Positions 50,681-60,181 of a stretch of DNA of 64,000 bases are shown here, one piece after another. The position numbers and the translations under genes are program-made. Under the pieces are notes generated by a model. It made no database searches. It saw nothing but the letters and a program-made list of their open reading frames with translations, and had not been told where the DNA came from. Source of the DNA: Neobacillus niacini (GTDB lineage Bacteria > Bacillota > Bacilli > Bacillales > Cytobacillaceae); NCBI RefSeq assembly GCF_019749295.1, contig NZ_JACWFG010000001.1, forward strand, positions 518,604 through 582,603. Direction: 5' to 3'. Position 1 is the first letter of the stretch; the number at the start of each line of letters is the position of its first letter.

Positions 50681-52321
50681 TTAAGCTTTTATTTTTGCTA
50701 GCTCTTCATCTCGGAGCACTCTTCTAAGTAGTTTACCAACAGATGATTTTGGCAGTTCAGTTAGGATTTCAACTTCTTTCGGAGTCTTGTATGGAGCAAG
50801 ATTATCCTTTGCAAACTGTATAACTTCTTCTACAGATAGTGTAAAACCTTCTTTCACTTTAACAAAAGCCTTTACGGTTTCACCTCTATAGGTATCAGGA
50901 ATGCCAATAACAATCGCTTCTTCTACTTCTTCCATTTGATAAAGGACCTCTTCTACTTCACGTGGATAGACATTGTATCCGCTCGCAATAATCATATCCT
51001 TTTTACGATCAAGGATATAAAAATACCCTTCTTCATCCATTCTTGCAATATCTCCTGTAACCAACCAGCCATCCTTAATCACTTCTTCTGTATCCTTAGG
51101 TCGGTTCCAATATCCCTTCATTACCTGTGGACCTTTAACAATTAGTTCTCCTGATTCTCCAACAGGAACATCTTCAAATGCCCCATTTTCTAACTCGCGA
51201 ACAATCCTTATTACCGTGCTAGGTACTGGTATACCGATACTTCCATATTTCCTTGGTAAAAATGGCGGATTAAACGCAACTGTCGGTGCTGCCTCAGATA
51301 AGCCATATCCATCTCTTAAGATTGCACCAGTTATTTTTTCAAATATTTTCGCTTGTTCAACTGGTAATGGCGCCCCGCCGCTGCCTACGTATAAAAGATT
51401 TTCGAAACCGCACTCTTTTAATAGTTCAGGCTGACTATTTAGAGCAAAGTACATTGTTGGAACCCCAGCAAAAATGGATGGTTTTTCCCGTTTGATCGTT
51501 TCAAAGACTTCTCTGATATCGAAACGAGGCAATACAATTTGATTTGCACCTTCCCTTAATCCGCATAAAGCAACACTCGAGAGCCCATATACATGGAACA
51601 TTGGAAGAACCGTAATCATTTTGAAGTTATCTGGTAAATCATCACATGTATTATATATAAAATCGCAAACCTGATTGAAATTGGCTAATAGATTATTGTG
51701 AGTAAGCATAACTCCTTTTGGAACACCTGTGGTACCACCTGTATATTGTAGTACTGCTAAATCCTCATATGGGTTAATCTCCACTTCCGGGGTAAGTATT
51801 TCACCTTGAAGTGCCTGTTCAAAGTAGTAATCTCCTTCTCCAAGCTCTTGTCTTTCACCGCCAAAGCCTACCACAATAACCTTTTTCAAGGAAGTGGCCG
51901 ATTGGACCTTTTTAATTCTTGGATAAAAAGCATCATGAGCAACCATGTATTTAGCTCCTGAATCCTCTAAGACAAATTCTATTTCTCTCTCAACATACAT
52001 TGGGTTCACTTGTACCGCAATGCACCCTATGCGGAAAATAGCAAATAAGGTAAAAATATAATGAGGACAGTTCGGAAGCATAACACCTACTGTATCCCCT
52101 TTTTTCAAGCCCTCTTTATGTAATGCAGATGCTAAACTGTCTACAATCATTTTCGTTTCCTGGTAGCTAAAAACTTTACCATAAAATGTAAATGCAGTTT
52201 TTTCACTAAAACGGGCAACCGCATCTTCTAGGAAATCGTACAAGGATTCATACTTTACACTTACATGCTCGTCAACTCTAGGATCATAAAACTTTAACCA
52301 TGGCTTTTGTTGATAAATCAT
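50681..52321 (-). CDS. Long/medium-chain fatty acid-CoA ligase (module C)
   Basis: 546 aa from ATG 52321 (GGGAGG 9 nt upstream; the frame opens at a GTG six bases earlier). YTGGTTGVPKG, DGYGLSEAAP, GWLVTGDIARMDEEGYFYIL, DRKKDMIIASGYNVYPREVE and LPKSSVGKLLRR give a complete ANL acyl-CoA synthetase. It is closer to ligase B than to ligase A by eye (shared EINPxEDxA-LQYTGG block). A third paralogue within 31 kb suggests different chain-length ranges. Confidence 0.92.
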   Translation of the reverse strand: MIYQQKPWLKFYDPRVDEHVSVKYESLYDFLEDAVARFSEKTAFTFYGKVFSYQETKMIVDSLASALHKEGLKKGDTVGVMLPNCPHYIFTLFAIFRIGCIAVQVNPMYVEREIEFVLEDSGAKYMVAHDAFYPRIKKVQSATSLKKVIVVGFGGERQELGEGDYYFEQALQGEILTPEVEINPYEDLAVLQYTGGTTGVPKGVMLTHNNLLANFNQVCDFIYNTCDDLPDNFKMITVLPMFHVYGLSSVALCGLREGANQIVLPRFDIREVFETIKREKPSIFAGVPTMYFALNSQPELLKECGFENLLYVGSGGAPLPVEQAKIFEKITGAILRDGYGLSEAAPTVAFNPPFLPRKYGSIGIPVPSTVIRIVRELENGAFEDVPVGESGELIVKGPQVMKGYWNRPKDTEEVIKDGWLVTGDIARMDEEGYFYILDRKKDMIIASGYNVYPREVEEVLYQMEEVEEAIVIGIPDTYRGETVKAFVKVKEGFTLSVEEVIQFAKDNLAPYKTPKEVEILTELPKSSVGKLLRRVLRDEELAKIKA

Positions 52322-52363
52322 AAACACATGCCTCCCAAAAATTCAATTCCTGTTTCAATTTTC

Positions 52364-52409
52364 ATTATTTGTGATTGGAGGCATTCTTGTAAACGTGCGA
52401 ATCTCGACA
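52364..52409 (-). promoter_or_regulatory. Ligase C promoter with upstream TGTCGA box
   Basis: Minus strand: TGTCGA (52409-52404), 9 nt, GTTTACAA (52394-52387), then AATAAT at 18 nt (52369-52364) or AAATAA at 17 nt. A further TGTCGA on the plus strand is near 52506. Confidence 0.65.
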
Positions 52410-52645
52410 CTATCTGCTATGATTCTTGGTGTTTTTATTCAGAAAAAAGGGTCATCCTGTTTTATCACTTTACATATAAAAATCTTGGAAGAATGCAGTC
52501 GAATTTTGTCGACGTTTTAGTGATTATTCACAAAACCTTAACAAAAAGGTGTGAAATTTCTTTGACAAATAAACACAAAAAGAACCCTGCATAAAATGGT
52601 TTCAATTTGTTACACAGAGTTCTAATTAATATAGTCCATCTTCTA

Positions 52646-54328
52646 CTAAAATCTCCCTGATCTAAAAATGGAATAAAGCAGCAGCAGGAACAATGCGGCG
52701 GCAATACCAAATCCTATTTCTATAACTGGCAGTTTGTATAACAGGATTGATGTTTGTCCTGATAAGGAGGCTCCAATAATAATGCCTACCAAAATAATAC
52801 TAAAGGAAAGCAATATGATACTAAAGGAAAGCCTGTTGCTTATCCGATTAAGTTTATTGAGGACCGGGTCAATTTCAGGTGTTGAAATTTCAATCTGCAT
52901 CTTTCCCTTACTCATAACAGAGGTAAAATCTTTGATTGTTTTTGGGAACTCATGAAGGATATTCCCATATTCTGAGAAGTTAGACCATGCAAACTCTGCC
53001 ATATTTTTGGGTTTAAAACGATCCATAAGCAGTTGTTTTCCAAATGGTTCCGCGACAGCTAATATACTTATTTCGTGGTTTAGCTTTTCAACTGTCCCCT
53101 CCAAAGTCAGCAGCGTTTTTCCTAAAATCGTTAAATCTGTTGGTATCGTAATTTTATGTCGGCAGGCAACTGAAAACAGTTCATTAACAGCCGTACCAAC
53201 ACTCATCTGGCTAAAAGGAACATCAAGATACTTTTCCCGAAGCTTATCTACATCTGAATGTAACTGTTTTACATTTACATCCTCTGGTACAAGTCCCATG
53301 CTCGTAATGGCCCTCACAACATCAGCTGTATTTTTACGCATTAAGGCAATCACAAAAGAGGCTATGTGAGATCTCATTTCGGGAGTGATTCGTCCCACCA
53401 TACCAAAATCCATAAATGCAATAACCTGCCCTGGCAGGGCAACGATATTCCCTGGATGGGGATCGCCATGAAAGAATCCATCAATTAAGATTTGATGAAA
53501 AATAGCATGGACTACTTTTTCACCTATTTCCTTTGTGTTGTATCCCTCTTGATGAAGCTTTTCGATTTCATTTAATTTAATTCCATCAATAAATTCCATC
53601 GTTAATATCTTTTTGGTCGTGTAAACCCAATATACCTTGGGAATGTTGATCTTGCTGTCTTTACTAAATTGTTTAGCAATCTTTTCAGCGTTTCTTCCTT
53701 CATTTTCGTAATCTAATTCTTCACGAAGAGACCTTGATAATTCTTCTACAATCGTCCGTATCTGGTACCTTTCAACCCAATCAATTCTATTTTCCGCTAA
53801 TCTGGCGAGGTCTTGCAGAATTTCTAAATCCGTTTCAATCACACTCATAATATTGGGACGTTGAACTTTAACAGCAACACGCTCTCCAGTCAGCAAGACA
53901 GCATGATGGACTTGCCCGATAGATGCGGCAGCCACCGGTGTCTCACTGAATTCTAAAAATGAATTTTCGAGTGAATCAGCTAATTCCTCCTCGATTATTC
54001 TTTTCACTTCATCAAATGAGAAAAGAGAAACATTGTCCTGAAGTTTCACCAGCTCTTGAAGAATTTCAGCCGGAATAATATCAGGTCTAGTGCTGGCAAT
54101 TTGGCCGATTTTTACAAAGGTTGGGCCAAGCTCCTCGAGAAACATTCTAATTCTTTCTCCTGTTGTTCTGCTATTCAGTGATTGATTCCCTTCAATAAAT
54201 ACTCTCTTCGGAACTGATAACAATTCTAGAAGTCCTAATTCCTTCATGACCAACCCAAAACCATACTTAGTAAAGGCATATACAATGTCTCGATACCGTT
54301 GAATATGTCGTATTTTTTTCTTAATCAT
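52646..54328 (-). CDS. AarF/UbiB/ABC1 family protein kinase-like protein
   Basis: 560 aa. The UbiB family motif is seen as KxGQxxSxRPDIIP-type (FVKIGQIASTRPDIIPAEIL), followed by AAASIGQVHHA (Ala-rich nucleotide loop), VAVKVQRPNI, GDPHPGNI and the metal Asp in FMDFGMVGR. Two C-terminal membrane helices (~500-545). Bacterial members are needed for isoprenoid quinone pathways, or act on lipids. GGAGTG precedes the ATG. Single gene upstream of ligase C on the same strand. Confidence 0.9.
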   Translation of the reverse strand: MIKKKIRHIQRYRDIVYAFTKYGFGLVMKELGLLELLSVPKRVFIEGNQSLNSRTTGERIRMFLEELGPTFVKIGQIASTRPDIIPAEILQELVKLQDNVSLFSFDEVKRIIEEELADSLENSFLEFSETPVAAASIGQVHHAVLLTGERVAVKVQRPNIMSVIETDLEILQDLARLAENRIDWVERYQIRTIVEELSRSLREELDYENEGRNAEKIAKQFSKDSKINIPKVYWVYTTKKILTMEFIDGIKLNEIEKLHQEGYNTKEIGEKVVHAIFHQILIDGFFHGDPHPGNIVALPGQVIAFMDFGMVGRITPEMRSHIASFVIALMRKNTADVVRAITSMGLVPEDVNVKQLHSDVDKLREKYLDVPFSQMSVGTAVNELFSVACRHKITIPTDLTILGKTLLTLEGTVEKLNHEISILAVAEPFGKQLLMDRFKPKNMAEFAWSNFSEYGNILHEFPKTIKDFTSVMSKGKMQIEISTPEIDPVLNKLNRISNRLSFSIILLSFSIILVGIIIGASLSGQTSILLYKLPVIEIGFGIAAALFLLLLYSIFRSGRF

Positions 54329-54434
54329 CTATGTCACTCCTGCTGGGAGTTTTTATTATTTACTTCCCCGAATCAAGATTCTCACTTTTTCCTAAGATTT
54401 ACAAGGTCATTCACTGATTGTTCGATTAAATAAC

Positions 54435-54463
54435 AAAAAGACGCATCTATACTAGATACGTCT
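54435..54463 (-). terminator. Terminator of trpB-like gene
   Basis: AGACGCATCT/AGATACGTCT stem (54439-54448, 54454-54463; one mismatch) followed on the minus strand by TTTTTG. Confidence 0.8.
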
Positions 54464-54471
54464 CTTTTATA

Positions 54472-55641
54472 TTATTGCTTTTTCAACATTTTAAATACTT
54501 GCTCCACATCTTTATCGCCGCGGCCTGATAAATTTACAATTAAGACATCATCTTTCGGTAATTCTTTTGCTAGTTTTATAGCATAGGCAACGGCGTGGGA
54601 GCTCTCTAACGCTGGGATAATCCCCTCCGTTTTACTAAGAAGTAAAAATGCTTCTAATGCTTCTTGCCCAGTAACCGTCACGTATTCAGCTCTTCCACTT
54701 GTTTTCAAGTGGCTATGCTCAGGCCCAACACCAGGATAATCTAAACCGGCTGCGATTGAATAGGTTGGCTGAGGGTTACCATTTTCATCTAATAGAGTTA
54801 AACATTTAAAGCCATGAATGACTGCAGGGGTTCCTTTTGTTAAGGTTGGTGCTTCTTCCGGCTCGACCCCAATCAAGCGGACATATTTTTCATCGATATA
54901 ATGAGCAAAAGCACCAATAGCATTACTGCCTCCGCCAGCACATGCAATGACAGCTGTTGGCAGCCTTCCTTCTTTCTCGATAATTTGGCGCCTTGACTCT
55001 TCACTAATGATGGATTGAAAGTATTTAACCATGGATGGATATGGATGGGGACCAACTGCCGAGCCTAACAAATAAAATGTATTTTGGTAGTTTTGAACTA
55101 AGTCAGCTAAAGCTTCATCCACTGCGTCCTTTAATCTGCCCTGTCCTTTTTCTACCGGGATTACCTTTGCACCTAATAGCTCCATCCTAAAGACGTTTAA
55201 TGCCTGACGCTCTGTATCAAGCTTGCCCATATAGATAATACATTCCATTCCAAACATTGCACATGCTGAGGCCGTCGCAACACCATGCTGACCTGCTCCT
55301 GTTTCGGCAATAATTCGTTTTACGCCCATACGTTTCGCCAATAATATTTGTCCAATCGCATTGTTTATTTTATGGGCACCAGTATGGTTTAAATCTTCCC
55401 GTTTAAGATAGATTTTTGCTCCGCCCATTTGTTTCGTTAAATTTTCTGCATAGGTAAGCGGGTTTTCACGCCCAACATATTCCTTAAGATAGAAGTTAAA
55501 CTCCTCGATAAAATCCGGATCATCTTTATACTTTACAAATTGTGCATCCAAATCATTCAGAACAAGCTGCAGCTCATCAGGCACAAAACTCCCGCCAAAT
55601 TCTCCAAAATAACCCCTATTCTCTACACTAACCTTTTCCAT
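54472..55641 (-). CDS. trpB: Tryptophan synthase beta chain (standalone)
   Basis: 389 aa, PLP enzyme condensing indole with serine. The PLP lysine is in [11 protein letters not shown] (Lys ~87) and the phosphate-binding loop is [25 protein letters not shown] at the N-terminus and [12 protein letters not shown] mark the TrpB1 type that normally pairs with TrpA. No trpA or other trp gene is adjacent and no T-box or leader peptide was seen in the 90 nt upstream. It may be a second copy or a solitary indole-salvaging enzyme. Confidence 0.93.
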   Translation of the reverse strand: MEKVSVENRGYFGEFGGSFVPDELQLVLNDLDAQFVKYKDDPDFIEEFNFYLKEYVGRENPLTYAENLTKQMGGAKIYLKREDLNHTGAHKINNAIGQILLAKRMGVKRIIAETGAGQHGVATASACAMFGMECIIYMGKLDTERQALNVFRMELLGAKVIPVEKGQGRLKDAVDEALADLVQNYQNTFYLLGSAVGPHPYPSMVKYFQSIISEESRRQIIEKEGRLPTAVIACAGGGSNAIGAFAHYIDEKYVRLIGVEPEEAPTLTKGTPAVIHGFKCLTLLDENGNPQPTYSIAAGLDYPGVGPEHSHLKTSGRAEYVTVTGQEALEAFLLLSKTEGIIPALESSHAVAYAIKLAKELPKDDVLIVNLSGRGDKDVEQVFKMLKKQ

Positions 55642-55731
55642 ACTCAGCTCGTCTCCCTGCTACTAAAATATTACTCATGCTAGAGTTGAAATTATTATAA
55701 TATATATTTACTGAATATTCAAATAAAATAT

Positions 55732-56925
55732 TTACTCATATCTCAACGCTTCAATTGGGTCTAATTTAGATGCCTTATTTGCTGGCAGCAGTCCAAACAC
55801 AACCCCAATCACCATCGAAAAGACAACACCGCCTAACACTACCTGCCACGATATTAATGATGGCCATCCTGCAAAGAAACTTACAATACTTGCAGTACCC
55901 CAGCCTAGAAAAATCCCAAGGATCCCGCCAATTAATGTTAATGTCATCGATTCAATTAAAAATTGAGTTAAAACCTGCCCTCTAGTCGCGCCAAGAGCCA
56001 TACGAATTCCAATTTCTCTTGTCCGTTCTGTTACAGAAACGAGCATGATATTCATGACACCAATACCGCCTACGAACAACGAAATACCTGCAATACTTCC
56101 AATGATAATGGTCATGATTCTAGTAATCTGCCCAATCCCGGCTGCGATTTCTTCCATATTAAGCACCTGATAGGAATCTTCCGTGTTATGCATATTATTT
56201 AATAGTTTAGCAGCCTTTTTACCAGCAATCTGCAGCTGTTCTGATGATTCTGCCTGAAGGGTGACCTGTGTAAAATCACTGCTGCCATATATCGTCCGCC
56301 AGGTTTGGAATGGAAGATAAACCTCCATTGAACCAAATGAAAGCAGCCCTGTAGGTTTTTCTAATACACCAATAATTTCAATCGGCTGATTTGCCACTTT
56401 GATTACTTCACCTACTGGATTATCACCCTTAAATAGTTCCTCCTGGATTACATGACTTACCAAGCCAACTCTGCGCCCTCCTAGAAAGTCTGAAGTAGAG
56501 AAACTTCTCCCTTTTTCAACTTCCATTTCGTTCAATTTTAAATAAGCCTGATTAATACCTGTGGAAGACGCATCAGCGGTTTCCTGCTTATAACTAACAG
56601 TTGACATTTGAGTGCTGGAGGCAACAATACTTTTGATTTCTTGAATCTGCTCAATTGCCCGAATATCCTCCTGTTTAAACGGAGCCACAAGAAAGATATT
56701 TGGATTTGATCGAATTTCTTCATCAGAAGGCTGATAGAATAGTTCTACAGTGTTACCTGGACCGGTAATTTGTGTTTTAAGCATAGCTTCTCCGCCCTGC
56801 CCGATTGCGACTACAATGATAACCGCTCCAACACCAATAATAATCCCCAGCATAGTTAGAATGCTTCGCATTTTATGAGCTTTCAGCGAATTTAACGCCA
56901 TTAAAAGGTTTTCCATAAAACTCAT
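55732..56925 (-). CDS. MacB/FtsX-type ABC transporter permease
   Basis: 397 aa. N-terminal helix (LNSLKAHKMRSILTMLGIIIG) and MacB-like periplasmic core domain, then three C-terminal helices (IMTIIIGSIAGISLFVGGIG; ERTREIGIRMALGATRGQVL; VFSMVIGVVFGLLPANKASK). It is the last gene of an operon of four overlapping genes with ATPase, adaptor and YIP1 protein. In Gram-positives such systems export peptides or act as mechanotransmission pumps without an outer-membrane partner. Confidence 0.9.
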   Translation of the reverse strand: MSFMENLLMALNSLKAHKMRSILTMLGIIIGVGAVIIVVAIGQGGEAMLKTQITGPGNTVELFYQPSDEEIRSNPNIFLVAPFKQEDIRAIEQIQEIKSIVASSTQMSTVSYKQETADASSTGINQAYLKLNEMEVEKGRSFSTSDFLGGRRVGLVSHVIQEELFKGDNPVGEVIKVANQPIEIIGVLEKPTGLLSFGSMEVYLPFQTWRTIYGSSDFTQVTLQAESSEQLQIAGKKAAKLLNNMHNTEDSYQVLNMEEIAAGIGQITRIMTIIIGSIAGISLFVGGIGVMNIMLVSVTERTREIGIRMALGATRGQVLTQFLIESMTLTLIGGILGIFLGWGTASIVSFFAGWPSLISWQVVLGGVVFSMVIGVVFGLLPANKASKLDPIEALRYE

Positions 56926-57617
56926 TCAAATGCCCCCTTACTGGAGGATGAAGGAGCCTGAATCATCCCATCTCGAACAAATATAGTACGTTTTGCATAC
57001 TCTGCCACTTCGGATTCATGGGTAACTACAATGATAGTAACTCCCTCTTCTTGATTTAGTTCCCTAAATTGCTCCATTATAGCTACGCTTGTCTTCGAAT
57101 CTAGTGCTCCCGTCGGCTCATCCGCAAGAATGATCTTTGGTTTATTAACAATCGCTCTTGCGATTGCAACACGCTGCTTTTGCCCTCCAGACAGGGCATT
57201 AGGAAGATGGTCCATTCTATCAGCTAATCCTACTTTTATTAATGCTTCTTCCGCTCTAGATTGGCGCTCGGATTTGGAGACCCCCGCATATATCATCGGA
57301 AGTTCTACATTCTTTAATGCTGACAATCGGGGTAATAAATGAAATTGCTGGAATACAAATCCAATTGATTGATTCCTTACCCTTGCAAGTTCATTTTCAC
57401 TATAATGAGAAACGTTTTCCCCGCTAAGGTTGTATGTTCCAGTTGTTGGTTTATCTAAACAGCCTATCATATTCATCAAAGTAGATTTCCCAGAACCAGA
57501 GGGACCCATAATGGCAACGAATTCACCTTGCTCTATTCTTAAACTAATATTATTTAGTACATTCACGCTCTCTTTTCCAAGCAAATAGGTTTTGGTAATA
57601 GATTCCAGATGGATCAT
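56922..57617 (-). CDS. MacB/LolD-type ABC ATP-binding protein
   Basis: 231 aa. Walker [11 protein letters not shown]-loop [14 protein letters not shown], signature [14 protein letters not shown], Walker [13 protein letters not shown], switch His in VVTHESEVA. These are the specific motifs of the MacB/LolD/FtsE class. It overlaps the permease and adaptor genes by 4 nt each, so stoichiometric synthesis is expected. Confidence 0.93.
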   Translation of the reverse strand: MIHLESITKTYLLGKESVNVLNNISLRIEQGEFVAIMGPSGSGKSTLMNMIGCLDKPTTGTYNLSGENVSHYSENELARVRNQSIGFVFQQFHLLPRLSALKNVELPMIYAGVSKSERQSRAEEALIKVGLADRMDHLPNALSGGQKQRVAIARAIVNKPKIILADEPTGALDSKTSVAIMEQFRELNQEEGVTIIVVTHESEVAEYAKRTIFVRDGMIQAPSSSSKGAFE

Positions 57618-58741
57618 TTTACATTCACTTCCATGCCATCCTTGATTGATTCTGGTCCGTTAATCATAACTTTGTCATCCATTGATATACCTTCTAGAAT
57701 TTCAATCTTACTTCCTGAAGTAATTCCTGTTTTAACTTTTTTCTTATTTGCTTTTCCATCCTTAATGATAAAAACATATGGCTGATCTCCATCATCAAAT
57801 AAGGCGTCAATTGAAAGTACTTTTGCCAGCTTTTTGTCCGTTTCAATTTCCATGATTACTTGGAAACCAGGCTTTAATGCTTTACTATCACCAGTAATCT
57901 TCATCGTTACTGGATACTGTACAGCCTGATTTCCACTTTGAAGAGCAGTTTGATTTTGTTCTGGCAAAAGAGAAATCTTGATAATTTCTCCCTGCCATTC
58001 CTGATCAGGTATAGCATCAGTACGAAGGGTTACTTTTTGTCCACTATTTACTTTCAAGGTATCATATTCAGATAATAATCCGGTTACAATCATTGCATCG
58101 AGCTTACCAATATGTATAATAGGTTCAGCCAAGCTGTTTTCGAGAGAGGTTGAATGAGGTTTATTAACGGTGAGGACGACACCATCTATCGTACTCTTAA
58201 TCTCTAACTCACTTTGACGCTTACTAAGCATATCCTTTTGAAGAGATGTTTGCTTCAACTCCAGATTGGCAAGTTTTTTTTCCATCTCGAGCTGGCCATA
58301 TTCAGGATCCAGTTGTTTTTTCGCTTCCTTTTTTCCCACTTGATCTGAAAGAGTCTTTTCTTTCTCTTTTAAAAGCTTTAATTGATTATCAAGTTGATTT
58401 ATTTTTAGATTAGCCGATTCAATAGATAGCTTATTTTGCTCCAGTTCAAGTTCAAGCTGAGGATTATGAAGCCTAGCTATTACAGTATCTTTCTTAACTT
58501 CCTGCCCCTCTTCTACAAGCAGTTCTTTTAGCTCGCCTTTTTCTGGTGAGGAAAAAACAATCTGTTCCTCTTCAAGCCTTACTGTACCTGGAATCATTAG
58601 CTCCGAGGAAATTTCCTCTTCCTTCATTTCAGTGGTTTCTACAGAAGGTCCTTTTGCAAAGACCTCCCGGTAAACACTGACTGAAATCATAATGGATACC
58701 AAGCTGACTACGCCTATTATGATCCAAATTTTCTTTTTCAT
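57614..58741 (-). CDS. MacA-like membrane-fusion/adaptor protein
   Basis: 375 aa. N-terminal anchor (KKKIWIIIGVVSLVSIMISV), biotinyl-lipoyl-like halves (FSSPEKGELKELLVEEGQEV ... STIDGVVLTVNKPH-like), a coiled-coil hairpin (~100-165) and beta-barrel/C-terminal domains. This is the HlyD/MacA adaptor fold, with the polypeptide outside the membrane. It meets the YIP1 gene end to start by one base. It would couple the ATPase-permease pair to an extracellular substrate. Confidence 0.88.
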   Translation of the reverse strand: MKKKIWIIIGVVSLVSIMISVSVYREVFAKGPSVETTEMKEEEISSELMIPGTVRLEEEQIVFSSPEKGELKELLVEEGQEVKKDTVIARLHNPQLELELEQNKLSIESANLKINQLDNQLKLLKEKEKTLSDQVGKKEAKKQLDPEYGQLEMEKKLANLELKQTSLQKDMLSKRQSELEIKSTIDGVVLTVNKPHSTSLENSLAEPIIHIGKLDAMIVTGLLSEYDTLKVNSGQKVTLRTDAIPDQEWQGEIIKISLLPEQNQTALQSGNQAVQYPVTMKITGDSKALKPGFQVIMEIETDKKLAKVLSIDALFDDGDQPYVFIIKDGKANKKKVKTGITSGSKIEILEGISMDDKVMINGPESIKDGMEVNVK

Positions 58742-59412
58742 TATAACATCGGCGCTCCTTGTAACAGGCTACCGATTAAAGTAAAACCAATTCCGATTAA
58801 AAAGAACACAATCGCAATGGTCCATGCAAGTCCCTTAGAGAGTTGGGCTGTTTTGTAAAGTCCAATGGCCGTTATAAACATAGTCCAGATTGCGAAAACC
58901 TCAATTGAACCTAACACTCCAACTTTATCTTGATTTAGTAATCCTGCTAAACTAGTAACATATATCTCCGAATTTCCACCAATGGCATATCTAATACCTG
59001 TATTTAGAATGAGCCCCACAGCACCGATTACCGCGATATACGTATTCATTGAAAATAATTGTTTAAATGTTACTGGCGAACTAGCAATCTTGGTAATTAT
59101 TAAGTGGATTGCACTGCTAATAAGAACACCAATAATGGGTGTAAGGATGCCTGTTATGGCAATGGTAACTTTTGTAATACCTAATACTATGTCAACTTGA
59201 TCTTCCGGAACTCCCTGTTCTATCAAGGTTGAAGCATCCATGGATAATGCCATTAAGGTCATTCCAATTGCATAAAGAATACTTACAATAACTAGCGGCA
59301 GCCAAATTTTCGGATTCTGTTTAATCCTTTCGAACTGTTCACCCGGACTCGTAAACATCCCTAATAATGAAGGTTTTGGTACTTTTGTAATGATTTCTGT
59401 TTGATTTTCCAT
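58741..59412 (-). CDS. YIP1 family membrane protein
   Basis: 223 aa from ATG 59412 (GGGGTG 7 nt upstream). Five membrane helices with the Yip1-type opening (PSLLGMFTSPGEQFERIKQN, PKIWLPLVIVSILYAIGMTL). It is the first gene of the MacAB-like operon. The same gene combination is recurrent in Bacillus. Function of YIP1 proteins in bacteria is unknown; an accessory role in the exporter is inferred. Confidence 0.78.
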   Translation of the reverse strand: MENQTEIITKVPKPSLLGMFTSPGEQFERIKQNPKIWLPLVIVSILYAIGMTLMALSMDASTLIEQGVPEDQVDIVLGITKVTIAITGILTPIIGVLISSAIHLIITKIASSPVTFKQLFSMNTYIAVIGAVGLILNTGIRYAIGGNSEIYVTSLAGLLNQDKVGVLGSIEVFAIWTMFITAIGLYKTAQLSKGLAWTIAIVFFLIGIGFTLIGSLLQGAPML

Positions 59413-59590
59413 TATTAACACCCCGATTTCCAATTATGTAAAATATTTCTTTTTAATTATACGATATAGCAGTAAGAAGGTTTCATTATTTCTGTTTCTT
59501 TTGTACTAATTCATCATCTGCGAGTCCCTGAATATGAATTACAATCATATAAGTGATACTATTATTACTGATATGAAAGGAGAGATATTC

Positions 59591-60136
59591 GTGAAAATCG
59601 CAGCACTCGTAGGGAGTAATCGAAAGGATTCATTTAACAAAAAATTAGCTTTATATATGCAAAAACGGTACAGAGCAACTGTAGAAATTGAAATTCTGCC
59701 TATAGAAAAATTACCGATGTATAATCAAGATGATGAGCTGACACCGCCGGAAATCGTTACAGAGATTAAGAAAAAAGTGGCTGATAGTGATGGTGTTCTT
59801 TTTGTTACACCTGAGTACAATCATTCTATTCCTGCCTTTTTGAAAAATGCAATTGATTGGTTTTCTCGTGTCGATAAGGTAATGGCAGGCAAACCTGTCA
59901 TGATCGTGGGAGGCTCCCCTGGTGTATTAGGAACCGCGCGTGCGCAAATGCATTTACGTCAAATATTAAATTCTCCTGGCATATCTGCACTAACTTTACC
60001 GGGAAATGAAGTATTTATTGGTGCAGTTCATGAAAAACTTGATGAATCCGGCAGTTTGGTACATGAACCCACTGTTCAGTTTATTGATACGGTGATGGAT
60101 AACTACATAAATTGGATAAAAAAACAAAGTCAATAA
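59591..60136 (+). CDS. NADPH-dependent FMN reductase (flavodoxin-like)
   Basis: 181 aa from GTG 59591 with AAAGGAGA upstream; the frame opens at 59534 without a site. The FMN phosphate loop is GSNRKDSFNKKLA, the second flavin loop is TPEYNHSIPAFLKNAIDW, and GGSPGVLGTARAQ completes the family pattern (YieF/AzoR-like quinone, azo or chromate reductases). Single gene, convergent with pspA. Confidence 0.9.
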   Translation: MKIAALVGSNRKDSFNKKLALYMQKRYRATVEIEILPIEKLPMYNQDDELTPPEIVTEIKKKVADSDGVLFVTPEYNHSIPAFLKNAIDWFSRVDKVMAGKPVMIVGGSPGVLGTARAQMHLRQILNSPGISALTLPGNEVFIGAVHEKLDESGSLVHEPTVQFIDTVMDNYINWIKKQSQ

Positions 60137-60140
60137 ATGC

Positions 60141-60172
60141 AAAAACGCATGGATTCCGTAATCCATGCGTTT
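60141..60172. terminator. Bidirectional terminator (FMN reductase / pspA)
   Basis: A 14-bp stem AAAACGCATGGATT/AATCCATGCGTTTT with a 4-nt loop, extended by TGCA pairs outside. Confidence 0.9.
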
Positions 60173-60181
60173 TGCATTGTG

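Noticed and set aside
55642-55731. T-box or trp attenuator upstream of trpB
   Set aside because: The region is ~90 nt and AT-rich, with no specifier stem, T-box sequence or Trp-rich leader frame.
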